Of a DNA stretch of 64,000 bases, positions 26,144-35,026 are shown one piece after another. The DNA lies in the NCBI GenBank assembly GCA_903895725.1, contig CAITUV010000046.1, forward strand, positions 62,001-126,000, written 5' to 3'. Under the pieces are notes generated by a model. It worked only from the letters and a program-made list of their open reading frames with translations. It searched no databases and was not told the origin of the DNA. Within the stretch, counting starts at the first letter, position 1; each line of letters opens with the position of its first letter. The DNA is from an uncultured Myxococcales bacterium. Its GTDB lineage: Bacteria; Myxococcota_A; UBA9042; CAIXZC01. A program made the position numbers and the translations under genes.

Positions 26144-27229
26144 ATGCGCCGTACCCCGTCGCCCCTGCTCCTCGCCTGCGTCCTGCCCCTGCTGGCCTCG
26201 TCGGGGGGCAGCTGCAATTCCGAGTCCACGTCGTGCTCCGGAACCCTGGTCGGGAACCAATGCTTTCCGTGCGACGGAATCATGGTCGACGGCACTTGTC
26301 GGTTGGACGACGGCGACGTGCGCAGCAACACCTGCAAATCGGACAAGCAGTGCCTCCCGGCCGGCGTCTGCATCGACGGTCATTGCGGGCAGGAGTGCAT
26401 CGACAGCATTGAGTGCCCGTTCGGGAAGGTGTGCCTGAAGTATCGCTGCGTGCCGGACGGGGACGGAGATGTCCTCTCGGATACCGGGGAGAAGATTCCG
26501 TGCGACAAACACCTCGACTGCGACCCGTACGAGATGGCCTGCATCGACGGGTACTGCGGCCGGGAGTGCACCAAGGACTGGCACTGCGGTGGCACCGATG
26601 CCCGCTGCGTGGGCTACCGCTGCACCGGGGGGGCCTCTGACGTGGTGAGCGACGGCTCGTCGCCTCAGGATGTCCAGGAGGAGGAGCTGCCTCCAGGCTG
26701 TGACCCGGTCGCCGGTGTCTACAGAGCGGCCTGCTCGTGCGAGCAGGAGTGCACTTCCTCTCTTTGTATCTTCAATAATGTAAGCAGCTCAGGTATGTGT
26801 ACGCAGTACTGCCAGAACGATGCCCAGTGCCCCGGCTCCGACGTCTGCATTCCGCTTGACCAGGCCGCCATCTGCATCCTCAACGATTCGGGGGTCGAGA
26901 CCTCGTGCGACCCCGACCAGGCCTTCTGCTACAAGGGAACCTTCCTGAAGAGCAAGATCGGAAAGTGTGCGTGTGCGACCCCCTGCACCAAGGCGGTGGA
27001 CTGCCCCGAGGGGTTCGCCTGCCACCTGGTCGGGGCAGATAAATATTGTGTAAGTACGGGAGGTGCCTGTTCTACTCAGTACAACCCGTGCTACGGAGAG
27101 TGCGCCGGCAACCCGAACACCGGGGTCGGGTTCTGCACCGGGCTGTGCGTGTCGTCGGCCGACTGTCCGGAAGGGTGGACCTGCCAGAACATCGGGCAAG
27201 GGGTCCAGGTGTGTGCGATGCCATTCTGA
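26144..27229 (+). CDS. Secreted cysteine-rich repeat protein
   Basis: 361 residues with about 48 cysteines; the ATG follows GGAGGTCCGC. A signal peptide (MRRTPSPLLLACVLPLLASS) leads to a mature protein with many short disulfide-type modules such as CKSDKQCLPAGVCIDGHCGQEC, separated by an acidic linker near residue 170. The modules resemble EGF/Dickkopf-like extracellular repeats that are abundant in Myxococcota and related bacteria. The fold needs an oxidising environment, so the protein acts outside the cytoplasm, probably on the surface. A lipobox is not clear. The next gene also encodes an exported protein. Function unknown. Confidence 0.8.
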   Translation: MRRTPSPLLLACVLPLLASSGGSCNSESTSCSGTLVGNQCFPCDGIMVDGTCRLDDGDVRSNTCKSDKQCLPAGVCIDGHCGQECIDSIECPFGKVCLKYRCVPDGDGDVLSDTGEKIPCDKHLDCDPYEMACIDGYCGRECTKDWHCGGTDARCVGYRCTGGASDVVSDGSSPQDVQEEELPPGCDPVAGVYRAACSCEQECTSSLCIFNNVSSSGMCTQYCQNDAQCPGSDVCIPLDQAAICILNDSGVETSCDPDQAFCYKGTFLKSKIGKCACATPCTKAVDCPEGFACHLVGADKYCVSTGGACSTQYNPCYGECAGNPNTGVGFCTGLCVSSADCPEGWTCQNIGQGVQVCAMPF

Positions 27230-27296
27230 GCCCGGTAGGACTGTGCTTGTGCCTTGCGCAGGGCGCCGATGGCCGGGGGCGGTTCGGGGGGAGACG

Positions 27297-29084
27297 ATGA
27301 AGAGCGACAGGAATCGGGGAGCCGGGTTGTTCGTGGCCGTTTGGCTGGTTGCCGGGGCTTGTTGTCTTGCAGGCTGCGGCGGAGGGGGGCAGGGAGGCGG
27401 AGGGGGAGACGCCGGCGACGGGCTCGGGGAAGGGCTGGCTGCCGATGTGCCGGCCGATCCTGGTGAGCCCGATGCGGCTCTCGAGATCGCTCCCTCGTGC
27501 CCGGAGAACCTGGTGCTCGAGTTCTTCGGAATCGAGGACGGCATGGGCCTCGAGAGCGGGACGACCCTCCTGGTACAGGCCCGGATCTACGACGCTGTGC
27601 TGGCCGTCCCCGTGGCCGGGCTCGAGGTCTCGTTCGATCTGACCGGAGACGGAGATGCCTCGCTTGCGCAGGCCGTCGCCGTGACCAACGACCAGGGGGT
27701 TGCCGCGGTGGAGATGGCCACCGGCAGCCAGCAGGGAGCCCAGTACAACCTCACCATCTCGAATCCCTGCACCGGCAAGGTGGGGATCGGGTTGCACACC
27801 GTCGCCCCCGGCCAGGGCACGGTCATCGTGCACTTCCAGATCTCGCCGCAGCTGGCCGCTCTGTTCCCCACGGTGGGCCTCGAGGTGTACAGCTCGTTCG
27901 TGCTGCCCCTGTGCGCTGCGGTGGACTACAACAGCCCGCCCGGAGGTCCGGTCAAGCTGCCTGCGGGGGCTCTGGATGTGGAGCTCCCGGACATCAAGGC
28001 CAATGCAGCCCACGTGGTGTTCGGCGTGGCTCGCGACCCGGCCGGCAAGGTGGTCGGCGGCGGGTGTGCCGAAGGAGTCGTGGTCCTGCCGGACAAGACC
28101 GTCGAGGTCGACGTGGTCGTGGACCCCCTGGCGCTTCAGCCGGCAACGGCCTATTCGGTGGAGCTGTCCGTCGATGTCGTCAGCGCCGTGGGAGCCAATT
28201 GGACCGATGTCGGCGAGGCATTGTCCGACGTGGTGGCCGGTGCCCCGGCCGCGATCGGAGCCAAGGTCGTCTCCGACCTTCAGGTCTGGTTCCCGGACGG
28301 GTTCCCCGAAGGGTGTGCCGATGCCGACCAGCAGATCCAGGCCCTCGTCGACGCCGGGCTGGCGGGCATCGATACGTCCGTCGTGGATTGGCTGTCGTCC
28401 CAGACCGACCCGATGCTGAAGTCGTTGCTGGCCGACGTCGTCGTGGCCGGGAAGATCATGGTGGAGCCCGGAGATCTTCCCCAGCAGCACGAGCTGCTGC
28501 TCACGTGCGAGAAGCTGCTCTATTCGGGGCAGGTGACCTGTCGCAAGGCGGGATGTGGAGTCGGTGCGGAGGCGCTTCCCGACCAGTTCTCGCTGGGGGA
28601 CGTGAAGCTCGCGCTCGGGCAGCATGTCCTGTCCATGGAGACAGCGGGCTTCGACGCCCTGACCTTCCCCCCGGTAGACATCGACATCGAGCCGGGACGG
28701 CTCCTTCTGTTCGCGTTCACCCATCTGGTGTTGCCGGCTGCAGGACAATCCATGGAGATCAAGGATCTCTTCGGCGGAATCTATGACTGCTCGAAGCTGC
28801 TCACCGGGATGAGCCCGCAGCTCGTCGCCTGCCTGAACAAGTCGCCCTCCCAGCTCGCCGAGAGCTGTGATGCCGCGGTGGCAGCGCTGAAGACCGATTT
28901 CTACGGGAAGCTCGGCGCGCTGACCGGCAAGCAGAGCGCCTCCCTGTCCGGCACGGGCCAGTCGTTCGACGACGATGCCGACCTGGCCGCAGACCGCCTG
29001 GAAGGCTCTCTCTCCGGGACCTGGACGTCGGACGGCGTCGAGGCGGGAAACATCGCCATCGGGCTTGATGCAACGGCGAAGTAA
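27297..29084 (+). CDS. Large lipoprotein with Ig-like domain, unknown function
   Basis: 595 residues; the ATG at 27297 follows GGGGGGAGACG. Signal peptide II type: LVAGACCLAGC, with lipid Cys about residue 27, then a Gly-rich and acidic tether. Residues about 60-170 look like a bacterial Ig-like (Big_1 type) beta sandwich (GLEVSFDLTGDGDASLAQAVAVTNDQGVA is the usual pattern). The rest is mixed alpha/beta and not recognised. It includes a region with several Cys (LLTCEKLLYSGQVTCRKAGC). It probably faces the periplasm or the cell surface. It follows the cysteine-rich protein gene by 67 bases and precedes the acyl-CoA synthetase by 27. Confidence 0.72.
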   Translation: MKSDRNRGAGLFVAVWLVAGACCLAGCGGGGQGGGGGDAGDGLGEGLAADVPADPGEPDAALEIAPSCPENLVLEFFGIEDGMGLESGTTLLVQARIYDAVLAVPVAGLEVSFDLTGDGDASLAQAVAVTNDQGVAAVEMATGSQQGAQYNLTISNPCTGKVGIGLHTVAPGQGTVIVHFQISPQLAALFPTVGLEVYSSFVLPLCAAVDYNSPPGGPVKLPAGALDVELPDIKANAAHVVFGVARDPAGKVVGGGCAEGVVVLPDKTVEVDVVVDPLALQPATAYSVELSVDVVSAVGANWTDVGEALSDVVAGAPAAIGAKVVSDLQVWFPDGFPEGCADADQQIQALVDAGLAGIDTSVVDWLSSQTDPMLKSLLADVVVAGKIMVEPGDLPQQHELLLTCEKLLYSGQVTCRKAGCGVGAEALPDQFSLGDVKLALGQHVLSMETAGFDALTFPPVDIDIEPGRLLLFAFTHLVLPAAGQSMEIKDLFGGIYDCSKLLTGMSPQLVACLNKSPSQLAESCDAAVAALKTDFYGKLGALTGKQSASLSGTGQSFDDDADLAADRLEGSLSGTWTSDGVEAGNIAIGLDATAK

Positions 29085-29111
29085 CCGGTCCCCATCACCT
29101 CTGGAGGCATC

Positions 29112-31214
29112 ATGCACACGCTCTTCCACCCGCAATCGATCCTGGTCATCGGAGTGTCCGACTCGCCGGGGAACATGGGGCGAAACATCGTCTCCAACCT
29201 CATCCGCTACCGCTATCGGGGGCGGGTCTACATGATGGGACGCAAGCCCTGCAACGTGGCCGGCCAGGAGGTCCACACTTCGTTCGACACCCTTCCTCAC
29301 GGGATCGACCTGGCCGTGCTGCTGACGCCGGCACAAGCCGTCCCGGAGTTCATGCGGCAGTGCGCCGCACACGGGATCGGGCGGCTGGTCATCGAGAGCG
29401 GAGGCTTTACCGAGCTGGCCGAGGAGCGCACCGAGCTCGAAGACCAGGTCCGCCGGATTGCCGCCGAAGCCGGCCTTCGCTTCGTCGGCCCCAACGGCCT
29501 CGGGATCATCACACGAGCCGACGGGGTCGTGCTTCCCTTCATGGAGATGCCCGTGCTTCCCCCCAAGGGGAGGGTCAGCCTGCTGGCGCAGAGCGGCGGC
29601 GTCGGCATCGTGTACCTGCACGCTCTGGCCGGGGAGAACATTGGCCTCGACAAGTTCGTGTCCATGGGGAACAAGCTCAACCTGGACGAGGTAGACTACC
29701 TGGAGCTCATCGGCCAGGAGAGGAGCAGCGACGTGGCCTGCTGCTACCTGGAGGACGTGCGCCGCGGGCGCCAACTGTACGAGGTGCTCAGGGGGTTCCC
29801 CGGCAAGGTCGTGATCCAGAAGGCGAACGTGTCCCGTGCAGGAGCTGCGGCGGCCCGCTCTCACACGGCCTCTCTGTCGACCGACGACCGGCTCGTCGAG
29901 GCCATGGTGAGGCAGTCGGGCGCGTTGCGGGTCGAGGACATGACCAGCATGGTCCACTACGCCATGGGGTTGACCCTGCCGCCCGTCCGGGGTAACCGCC
30001 TCCTGATCGTCGCCCGGTCCGGAGGGCACGCGGTCATCGCTGCGGACTATGCGGAGCGGTACGGGTTCGAGCTGCCCGCCCTGGCCGGCGACGTAGCCGA
30101 CATCGCCAGCAGTGCCAGTCGCGCCCATGTCATCCGGGCCGCCAACCCGCTCGATCTTGGCGACGTGTTCGACTTCGATCGGTACGTGGCGATGCTGGAT
30201 GCTGCCGTTCGCGGGGACAGCTATGATGCCATAGCGCTCATCCACGTGTACAACAGCCGGACCGAAGGACCCGATTCCGAAGGGCTCTACCGGGCGGCTG
30301 CCCGGCTGGTTCGGGAGGTCGGAAAGCCCGTGTTCCTCTGTTTCCTGACCGACAACGCCGAGCTCGACCGGCTCAAGGCGCTAGAAGGTTTCCCGCTGTT
30401 CCGCTCACCCGAGATTCTGCTGCAGTCGCTGGCCGCATCGAGGCGCCACTTCCTGACCCGGGAGCGGATGGCGGTGGACCTGTTCCCGCCCCGCCCGCCC
30501 ATGGACGTCGCTGCGGTGGCCGAACACTTGAGGCTCGGTCGCGACGAGGCCGACGACGCCGGCTGGCTTCCGGCGGAGCGGGTGTTCCAGCTGCTGCTGT
30601 CCGCTGGATTGCCCGTGGCACCGTTTGTGGTTGCCAGGAGCGAAGAAGAGGCCGTTCGGGCGGCGTCACGCATCGGTTACCCGGTGGCCATGAAGGTGCT
30701 TTCTCCGTCGCTGCTCCACAAGGCGCAGGGGGGAGGGGTCGCGCTCAACGTCAAGGGAGATGGTGCCGCGGCCGAGGAGTTCCAGTCGCTTCGGCAGCGG
30801 CTGTCCGAGCTTGCCTCCGGTGCCCGGTTCGACGGCGTGCTCGTGCAGGGCATGGTGCGGGAGTTGCGGGAGGTGTTCCTCGGCGGGCGCCAGGACCCGT
30901 CGTTTGGGCCGGTCGTCACGGTGGGACTGGGAGGCTCCCTGGTCGAGGTACTCAACGACGTGACCGTGCGGCTGTGCCCCGTGTCGGCCGGCGACGTCGA
31001 CGAGATGCTGTCCGAGGTGGTCCTGTTCAAGGCGTTCCGGGGCGATTCCCGCCAGCGCCCTGCAGATTTCCCCTTCCTCCAGGAGTGCATCCACCGGGTT
31101 TCCAACCTACTCGTGGATTTCCCGGAGATTGCCGAGATGGACCTCAACCCGCTCAAGCTGTTCGATGAAGGCCAGGCCGGCCAGTTCGTGGACGGGCGGA
31201 TCCGCCTGGCGTAA
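29112..31214 (+). CDS. ADP-forming acyl-CoA synthetase, fused alpha-beta subunits
   Basis: 700 residues; the ATG follows GGAGGCATC. Domain order: CoA-binding Rossmann domain (1-130), two succinyl-CoA-ligase-like flavodoxin domains (about 150-450), then an ATP-grasp domain (about 490-700) with YPVAMKVLSPSLLHKAQGGGVALNV. The family interconverts acyl-CoA plus ADP and Pi with acid plus ATP plus CoA. The phosphorylated histidine is expected at H251 in RSHTASL; most relatives have SHTG, so the Gly-to-Ala change next to it is unusual. Some members of this layout are protein acetyltransferases (Pat/Patz), but those carry an extra GNAT domain, which is missing here. It sits last in a same-strand run after two exported-protein genes. 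Confidence 0.87.
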   Translation: MHTLFHPQSILVIGVSDSPGNMGRNIVSNLIRYRYRGRVYMMGRKPCNVAGQEVHTSFDTLPHGIDLAVLLTPAQAVPEFMRQCAAHGIGRLVIESGGFTELAEERTELEDQVRRIAAEAGLRFVGPNGLGIITRADGVVLPFMEMPVLPPKGRVSLLAQSGGVGIVYLHALAGENIGLDKFVSMGNKLNLDEVDYLELIGQERSSDVACCYLEDVRRGRQLYEVLRGFPGKVVIQKANVSRAGAAAARSHTASLSTDDRLVEAMVRQSGALRVEDMTSMVHYAMGLTLPPVRGNRLLIVARSGGHAVIAADYAERYGFELPALAGDVADIASSASRAHVIRAANPLDLGDVFDFDRYVAMLDAAVRGDSYDAIALIHVYNSRTEGPDSEGLYRAAARLVREVGKPVFLCFLTDNAELDRLKALEGFPLFRSPEILLQSLAASRRHFLTRERMAVDLFPPRPPMDVAAVAEHLRLGRDEADDAGWLPAERVFQLLLSAGLPVAPFVVARSEEEAVRAASRIGYPVAMKVLSPSLLHKAQGGGVALNVKGDGAAAEEFQSLRQRLSELASGARFDGVLVQGMVRELREVFLGGRQDPSFGPVVTVGLGGSLVEVLNDVTVRLCPVSAGDVDEMLSEVVLFKAFRGDSRQRPADFPFLQECIHRVSNLLVDFPEIAEMDLNPLKLFDEGQAGQFVDGRIRLA

Positions 31215-31374
31215 GCTTCTCCTGAACTTGCGTCCCCGCTGCGGTCCATGGAAAAAACGGGGCGTCGCGGCACCCGTTTTCGATCCCGTTGCGCTCAGCG
31301 GGCACGACGATCGTCATCCCCGCATTCCTAGCCGTCCTCCGGCAGATTGAGCGGTCGTTTCGGCCCCCCTTTTT

Positions 31375-31402
31375 TTGCCAGATCGATCGCCCCTTCTATA
31401 CT
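31375..31402 (+). promoter_or_regulatory. Candidate sigma-70 promoter
   Basis: TTGCCA (31375-31380), 16-base spacer, TATACT (31397-31402), 28 bases before the ATG of the PilZ-like gene. Both hexamers are close to consensus. Confidence 0.6.
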
Positions 31403-31429
31403 GAGGCTGCGAGGCAGGGAGGACGAGAC

Positions 31430-31744
31430 ATGGAAATGATCGTTGCGGAACGCAGGCTGCAGCCGTTCGTGGTGAAGGAAACCATCAAGCCGGGCATCGA
31501 GCTCCACAGCATGGCCCGCGATCTGAGCCTGGAGGGAATGGTGCTGGATACCCCCCCGGAGCTGCTGGAGAACAGCCGATACCTCTGGCTGGAATTCGGC
31601 CTCCAGGACAAGGATAATCGCGTCAAGGCCCTGGCCGAAATCACGGAGAAGGACACTTTCGGCGTCAAGGTCCGCTTCAAGCACATGTTCCCGGACCACA
31701 AGCGCAAGCTCGCCATCTTCCTGGATCGGGAAGCGCTGAACTGA
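31430..31744 (+). CDS. Small PilZ-like protein
   Basis: 104 residues; the ATG follows AGGGAGGACGAGAC. The segment MARDLSLEGMVLDTP carries the second PilZ motif, D31-x-S-x-x-G36, followed by beta strands (YLWLEFGLQD, AEITEKDTFGVKVRFKHM) that fit the PilZ barrel. The first cyclic-di-GMP motif, RxxxR, is not visible, so binding of the messenger is doubtful. Myxococcota encode many such single-domain PilZ proteins that affect motility or surface behaviour. Its last codons and stop are duplicated 25 bases downstream. Confidence 0.65.
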   Translation: MEMIVAERRLQPFVVKETIKPGIELHSMARDLSLEGMVLDTPPELLENSRYLWLEFGLQDKDNRVKALAEITEKDTFGVKVRFKHMFPDHKRKLAIFLDREALN

Positions 31745-31769
31745 GCCCTTTCGGGAAGCGCTGAACTGA
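31726..31769. repeat. Duplicated gene end (19 bp direct repeat)
   Basis: TCGGGAAGCGCTGAACTGA occurs at 31726-31744, the last codons and stop of the PilZ-like gene, and again at 31751-31769. A T run (31773-31778) follows the second copy and could serve as a terminator tail. Confidence 0.9.
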
Positions 31770-31848
31770 CCCTTTTTTGATCCCCTTTGCTACGGTATGT
31801 AATATACTCGCGGACATGTCGGCCTGGCCGGCGGTAGCGGAGGGAATC

Positions 31849-34284
31849 ATGGCGCGCTCGCTTTCCTGGGCAGAATCGCCCGTCTCCACTGTAGTCCTGG
31901 CCGTTGCGTTGGCTGCGGGGTTTGCCTCCTGCTCATCCACGCCGGCATCGCCCTTCGAGGAGGGCAAGGGGTGCGACAGCCTTGCGGCCATGATCTGCGG
32001 GACTGCGGAGGGAGGGGCCCCGGCGGTTCTCATCTGCTCCAAGGGGGAGGACGAGGGGCTCTCCTGGAAGGTGAAGGCCCTGTGCGCCACCGAATGCGAG
32101 GGGGCCCATTGCGTGGTTCCAGAGGCCGGTCCGACCGACTCGAACGGCGAAACCGAGACGGTCGCACAGGACGAGATGACCTTCGACTTCGATTTCCAGC
32201 CCGGGGACAACCCGCTCTGGGAATACACCGGCTGCAAGGAGTACCTCACGGCCTGCACGTCTGATTCCGAATGCTGCGACCCGGGGTTGTGCGTGCTGGG
32301 GCCCGAGGGGCGGGTGTGCACCAAGAACTGCATCGACGACTGTGCCCCCGGCTGGGAGTGCAAGCAGCTCTGGGGGGCGGATGTCATGTTCATCTGCGTT
32401 GCCAAGCTGGACAACCTCTGCAAGAAGCCGTGCTTCGAGGATACCGACTGCAACGTGATCAACGACATGTGCCTGCCCATCGGGTCCGGCGGGGCCAAGA
32501 TGTGCTCCCGAAGCTGTGTGACCGAGATGTGTCCCGCGGGATACGAATGCAAGGAGATGACCGATTCCAAGGGGGACCCCACCATGCAGTGCATCCCGCT
32601 TGCCGGGGCCTGCGAGTGCGTGGGCATGGAGGTCGAAGAGTACCTCACCGACGTGAACAATTGCGGAGAGTGCGGAATCGTCTGCAAGTACGACCACGCC
32701 ACCCCTCTGTGCGAGGAAGGGAAGTGCAAGCTCGGCCCTTGCGATGGCGGCTGGTCGAACCTCGACAAGCTGCCGGAGACCGGCTGCGAGTACGAGTGTC
32801 AGGAAGCCGTCGACCCCGACAAGCCGGATCTCGAGGGCATCGACAGCAACTGCGACGGCATCGACGGGGACGCGGCGCATGCGATTTTCGTGTCCCCCGC
32901 CGGCATGGACATCGGGAATCAGACGGGCGACATGGAGCACCCGGTCAAGACGATCTCCAAAGGAATCGCCCTGGCAGCGGCCAAGAAGTGGGACGTGTAC
33001 GTCGCACAGGGCATCTACGAGGAGCAGGTCCTCCTGGCGGACGGCGCCAGCCTGTATGGTGGCTTCAATCCGGAGGCCGGATGGGCGCATGACCCGAAGC
33101 TCTATGTGACCACCATCCAGTGGAAGCAGGTCGGGCCGGGCGGTGTCGTGGCCGTAGTCGCGGACGGAATCACGTCCACCACGAACGTCGAGGGGTTCCA
33201 TATCGAATCGGGCAACAACGACCAGTCCGGAGGGGCCAGCGTCGCAGTTCGAATCAAGGGCAGCTCGGACAAGCTGCGTTTCGCCCACAACACGTTCCTC
33301 TCCGGCAATGGTGGGACCGGCAGTCCTGGCAACGACGGGACTCCGGGAGGCGACGGCGAGGCCGGTGAGAACGGCAACATCGGTTGCGAATACGACGGCT
33401 GCTGGATCTGCATGAGCTGCTCCAGTTGCTCCAAGCCGCTCTCCGGCAATGGGGGCAAGGGGCCCTGCGCCAACTCGGGAGGTGCCGGGGGCCAGGGCGG
33501 CGATGCCCACCAGGGTGGGGCGGGTGGAAAATCCTCCGAAGACGGCACTGCGGCCGGGGCTGGTGCCGCCGGCGAGACGCAGAACGGCAACGCGGGGGGC
33601 GGCGGTGCGCCCGGTGCTCAGGGGCAGCAGGGCGTCGGGGGAGATTCACTGGGAACCGTGAATGAAGGAGGGTTCTGGGTCGCCGCATCCGGCACGTCCG
33701 GAACCGACGGTACCAAGGGGGCTGGCGGTGGCGGCGGCGGCGGCGGCGGTGGGGACGGAGACGACTCCATGTTCAGCTGGGAATGTTACACCTACGGAGC
33801 CAGCGGCGGCGGTGGCGGCGGCGGCGGGTGCGCCGGTACGCTCGGCACGGGCGGCGGCGGTGGCGGCGCTTCGTTCGGGTTCCTCGTGGTCAACTCCACC
33901 AGCGTGCTGGAGGACAACGTGATTGCGTTCCGCTTCGGCGGCAACGGAGGCAACGGCGGCAAGGGCGGCAACGGCGGCAAGGGCGGGAGCGGCGGCAAGG
34001 GCGGCCAGGGCAAGATGGACGAGGACGAGGGGGGCGGCGGCACCGGCGGCGACGGCGGTGCCGGCGGTGCCGGTGGTGGCGGTGGTGGCGGCGGCGGCGG
34101 ACCTTCGTTCGGTATCTACTGGTGGGGCGACAAGGGGCCGACCTGCAAGTCCAACGAGTTCGAGAATCAGGGCGGCGGCGGACTCGGCGGCATGGGCGGG
34201 ACTCCGTCCGAGGCCACCAACGGAAAGCCCGGGAAGTCCGCCAACATCAGCACCATCTCCGTCACCTGCTCCGAGAGCGACTAG
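31849..34284 (+). CDS. Lipoprotein with MopE-like Cys region, beta-helix and Gly-rich region
   Basis: 811 residues. The ATG at 31849 follows GGAGGGAATC; earlier in-frame ATGs have no ribosome site. A signal peptide ends in the lipobox FASC. Residues about 60-310 are cysteine-rich, ending in a MopE-type module (NNCGECGIVCKYDHATPLCEEGKC). Then comes a DxDxDG-like calcium loop and a right-handed beta-helix domain (FVSPAGMDIGNQTGDMEHPVKTISKGI..., DUF1565 type). The last about 330 residues have long runs of Gly with Gly-Asn/Gly-Lys repeats between short hydrophobic strands. The layout fits a surface protein. A TATACT hexamer lies at 31803. The coding DNA of the Gly region is dominated by GGC/GGT and may vary in length between strains. 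Confidence 0.8.
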   Translation: MARSLSWAESPVSTVVLAVALAAGFASCSSTPASPFEEGKGCDSLAAMICGTAEGGAPAVLICSKGEDEGLSWKVKALCATECEGAHCVVPEAGPTDSNGETETVAQDEMTFDFDFQPGDNPLWEYTGCKEYLTACTSDSECCDPGLCVLGPEGRVCTKNCIDDCAPGWECKQLWGADVMFICVAKLDNLCKKPCFEDTDCNVINDMCLPIGSGGAKMCSRSCVTEMCPAGYECKEMTDSKGDPTMQCIPLAGACECVGMEVEEYLTDVNNCGECGIVCKYDHATPLCEEGKCKLGPCDGGWSNLDKLPETGCEYECQEAVDPDKPDLEGIDSNCDGIDGDAAHAIFVSPAGMDIGNQTGDMEHPVKTISKGIALAAAKKWDVYVAQGIYEEQVLLADGASLYGGFNPEAGWAHDPKLYVTTIQWKQVGPGGVVAVVADGITSTTNVEGFHIESGNNDQSGGASVAVRIKGSSDKLRFAHNTFLSGNGGTGSPGNDGTPGGDGEAGENGNIGCEYDGCWICMSCSSCSKPLSGNGGKGPCANSGGAGGQGGDAHQGGAGGKSSEDGTAAGAGAAGETQNGNAGGGGAPGAQGQQGVGGDSLGTVNEGGFWVAASGTSGTDGTKGAGGGGGGGGGGDGDDSMFSWECYTYGASGGGGGGGGCAGTLGTGGGGGGASFGFLVVNSTSVLEDNVIAFRFGGNGGNGGKGGNGGKGGSGGKGGQGKMDEDEGGGGTGGDGGAGGAGGGGGGGGGGPSFGIYWWGDKGPTCKSNEFENQGGGGLGGMGGTPSEATNGKPGKSANISTISVTCSESD

Positions 34285-34363
34285 AACCTTCGACTCCGCA
34301 GGAGTTGTCGATGCCGGCAGCACCGTCGTCAACGGCAAAGGACCAACACAGGAGAGGCAGAAC

Positions 34364-35020
34364 ATGAAATTCTTCGTGGACTCGGCGGATATCCGTGAGA
34401 TCCGGCAGGCGGTGGAATGGGGCGTTTGCGACGGTGTGACCACCAACCCGTCCCTGGTGGCTGCAACGGGGCGTCCTCTGGCCGAGGTGGTTGCCGATAT
34501 CACCGCCGTGGTGGACGGTCCCATCAGCGTCGAGGCCACCGCACTCGATGCCGACGGTCTGTGGAAGCAGGCCCGGGAAATCGGAACGGTCCATCCCAAC
34601 ATCGTCGTCAAGATTCCCATGACACGCGAAGGGATGCAGGTCACCCGGCTATGCTCCAAGGCCGGCATCAAGACCAATGTCACCCTGGTCTTCTCCGCCA
34701 TCCAGGCGCTACTTGCTGCCAAGGCCGGGGCCACCTTCGTGAGCCCCTTCATCGGACGGCTCGACGACATCGCCACCGACGGCATGCAGCTCGTACAGGA
34801 CATTGAGACCCTGTACGGCAACTACCTGTTCGATACCGAGGTCATCGTGGCCAGCGTTCGCCACCCGATGCACGTGCTCGAGGCCGCCCGCCTGGGGGCC
34901 GACATCTGCACCATCCCGTTCGGCGTGCTCAAGAAGCTCTATGACCACCCGCTGACCGACATCGGCATCGAACGGTTCCTGAAGGACTGGGAGAAGGTAC
35001 CCGGCAAGACCGTGAAGTAG
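34364..35020 (+). CDS. Transaldolase, TalC/fructose-6-phosphate aldolase family
   Basis: 218 residues; the ATG at 34364 follows GGAGAGGCAG. The short single-domain TIM barrel matches the MipB/TalC subfamily. Motifs: MKFFVDSADIREI, VTTNPSLV near the start, the Schiff-base lysine in IVVKIPMT, GIKTNVTLVFS and AGATFVSPFIGRLDDI. It moves a dihydroxyacetone unit between sugar phosphates in the non-oxidative pentose phosphate pathway. Transaldolase rather than aldolase activity is the usual role in bacteria. The gene stands alone between a surface lipoprotein and a converging htrA-type gene. Confidence 0.93.
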   Translation: MKFFVDSADIREIRQAVEWGVCDGVTTNPSLVAATGRPLAEVVADITAVVDGPISVEATALDADGLWKQAREIGTVHPNIVVKIPMTREGMQVTRLCSKAGIKTNVTLVFSAIQALLAAKAGATFVSPFIGRLDDIATDGMQLVQDIETLYGNYLFDTEVIVASVRHPMHVLEAARLGADICTIPFGVLKKLYDHPLTDIGIERFLKDWEKVPGKTVK

Positions 35021-35026
35021 AGCGGC

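Noticed and set aside
27072..30245. 1057-residue minus-strand frame across two plus-strand genes
   Set aside because: It crosses the lipoprotein and acyl-CoA synthetase genes, both of which have proper starts and motifs; the minus frame has none.
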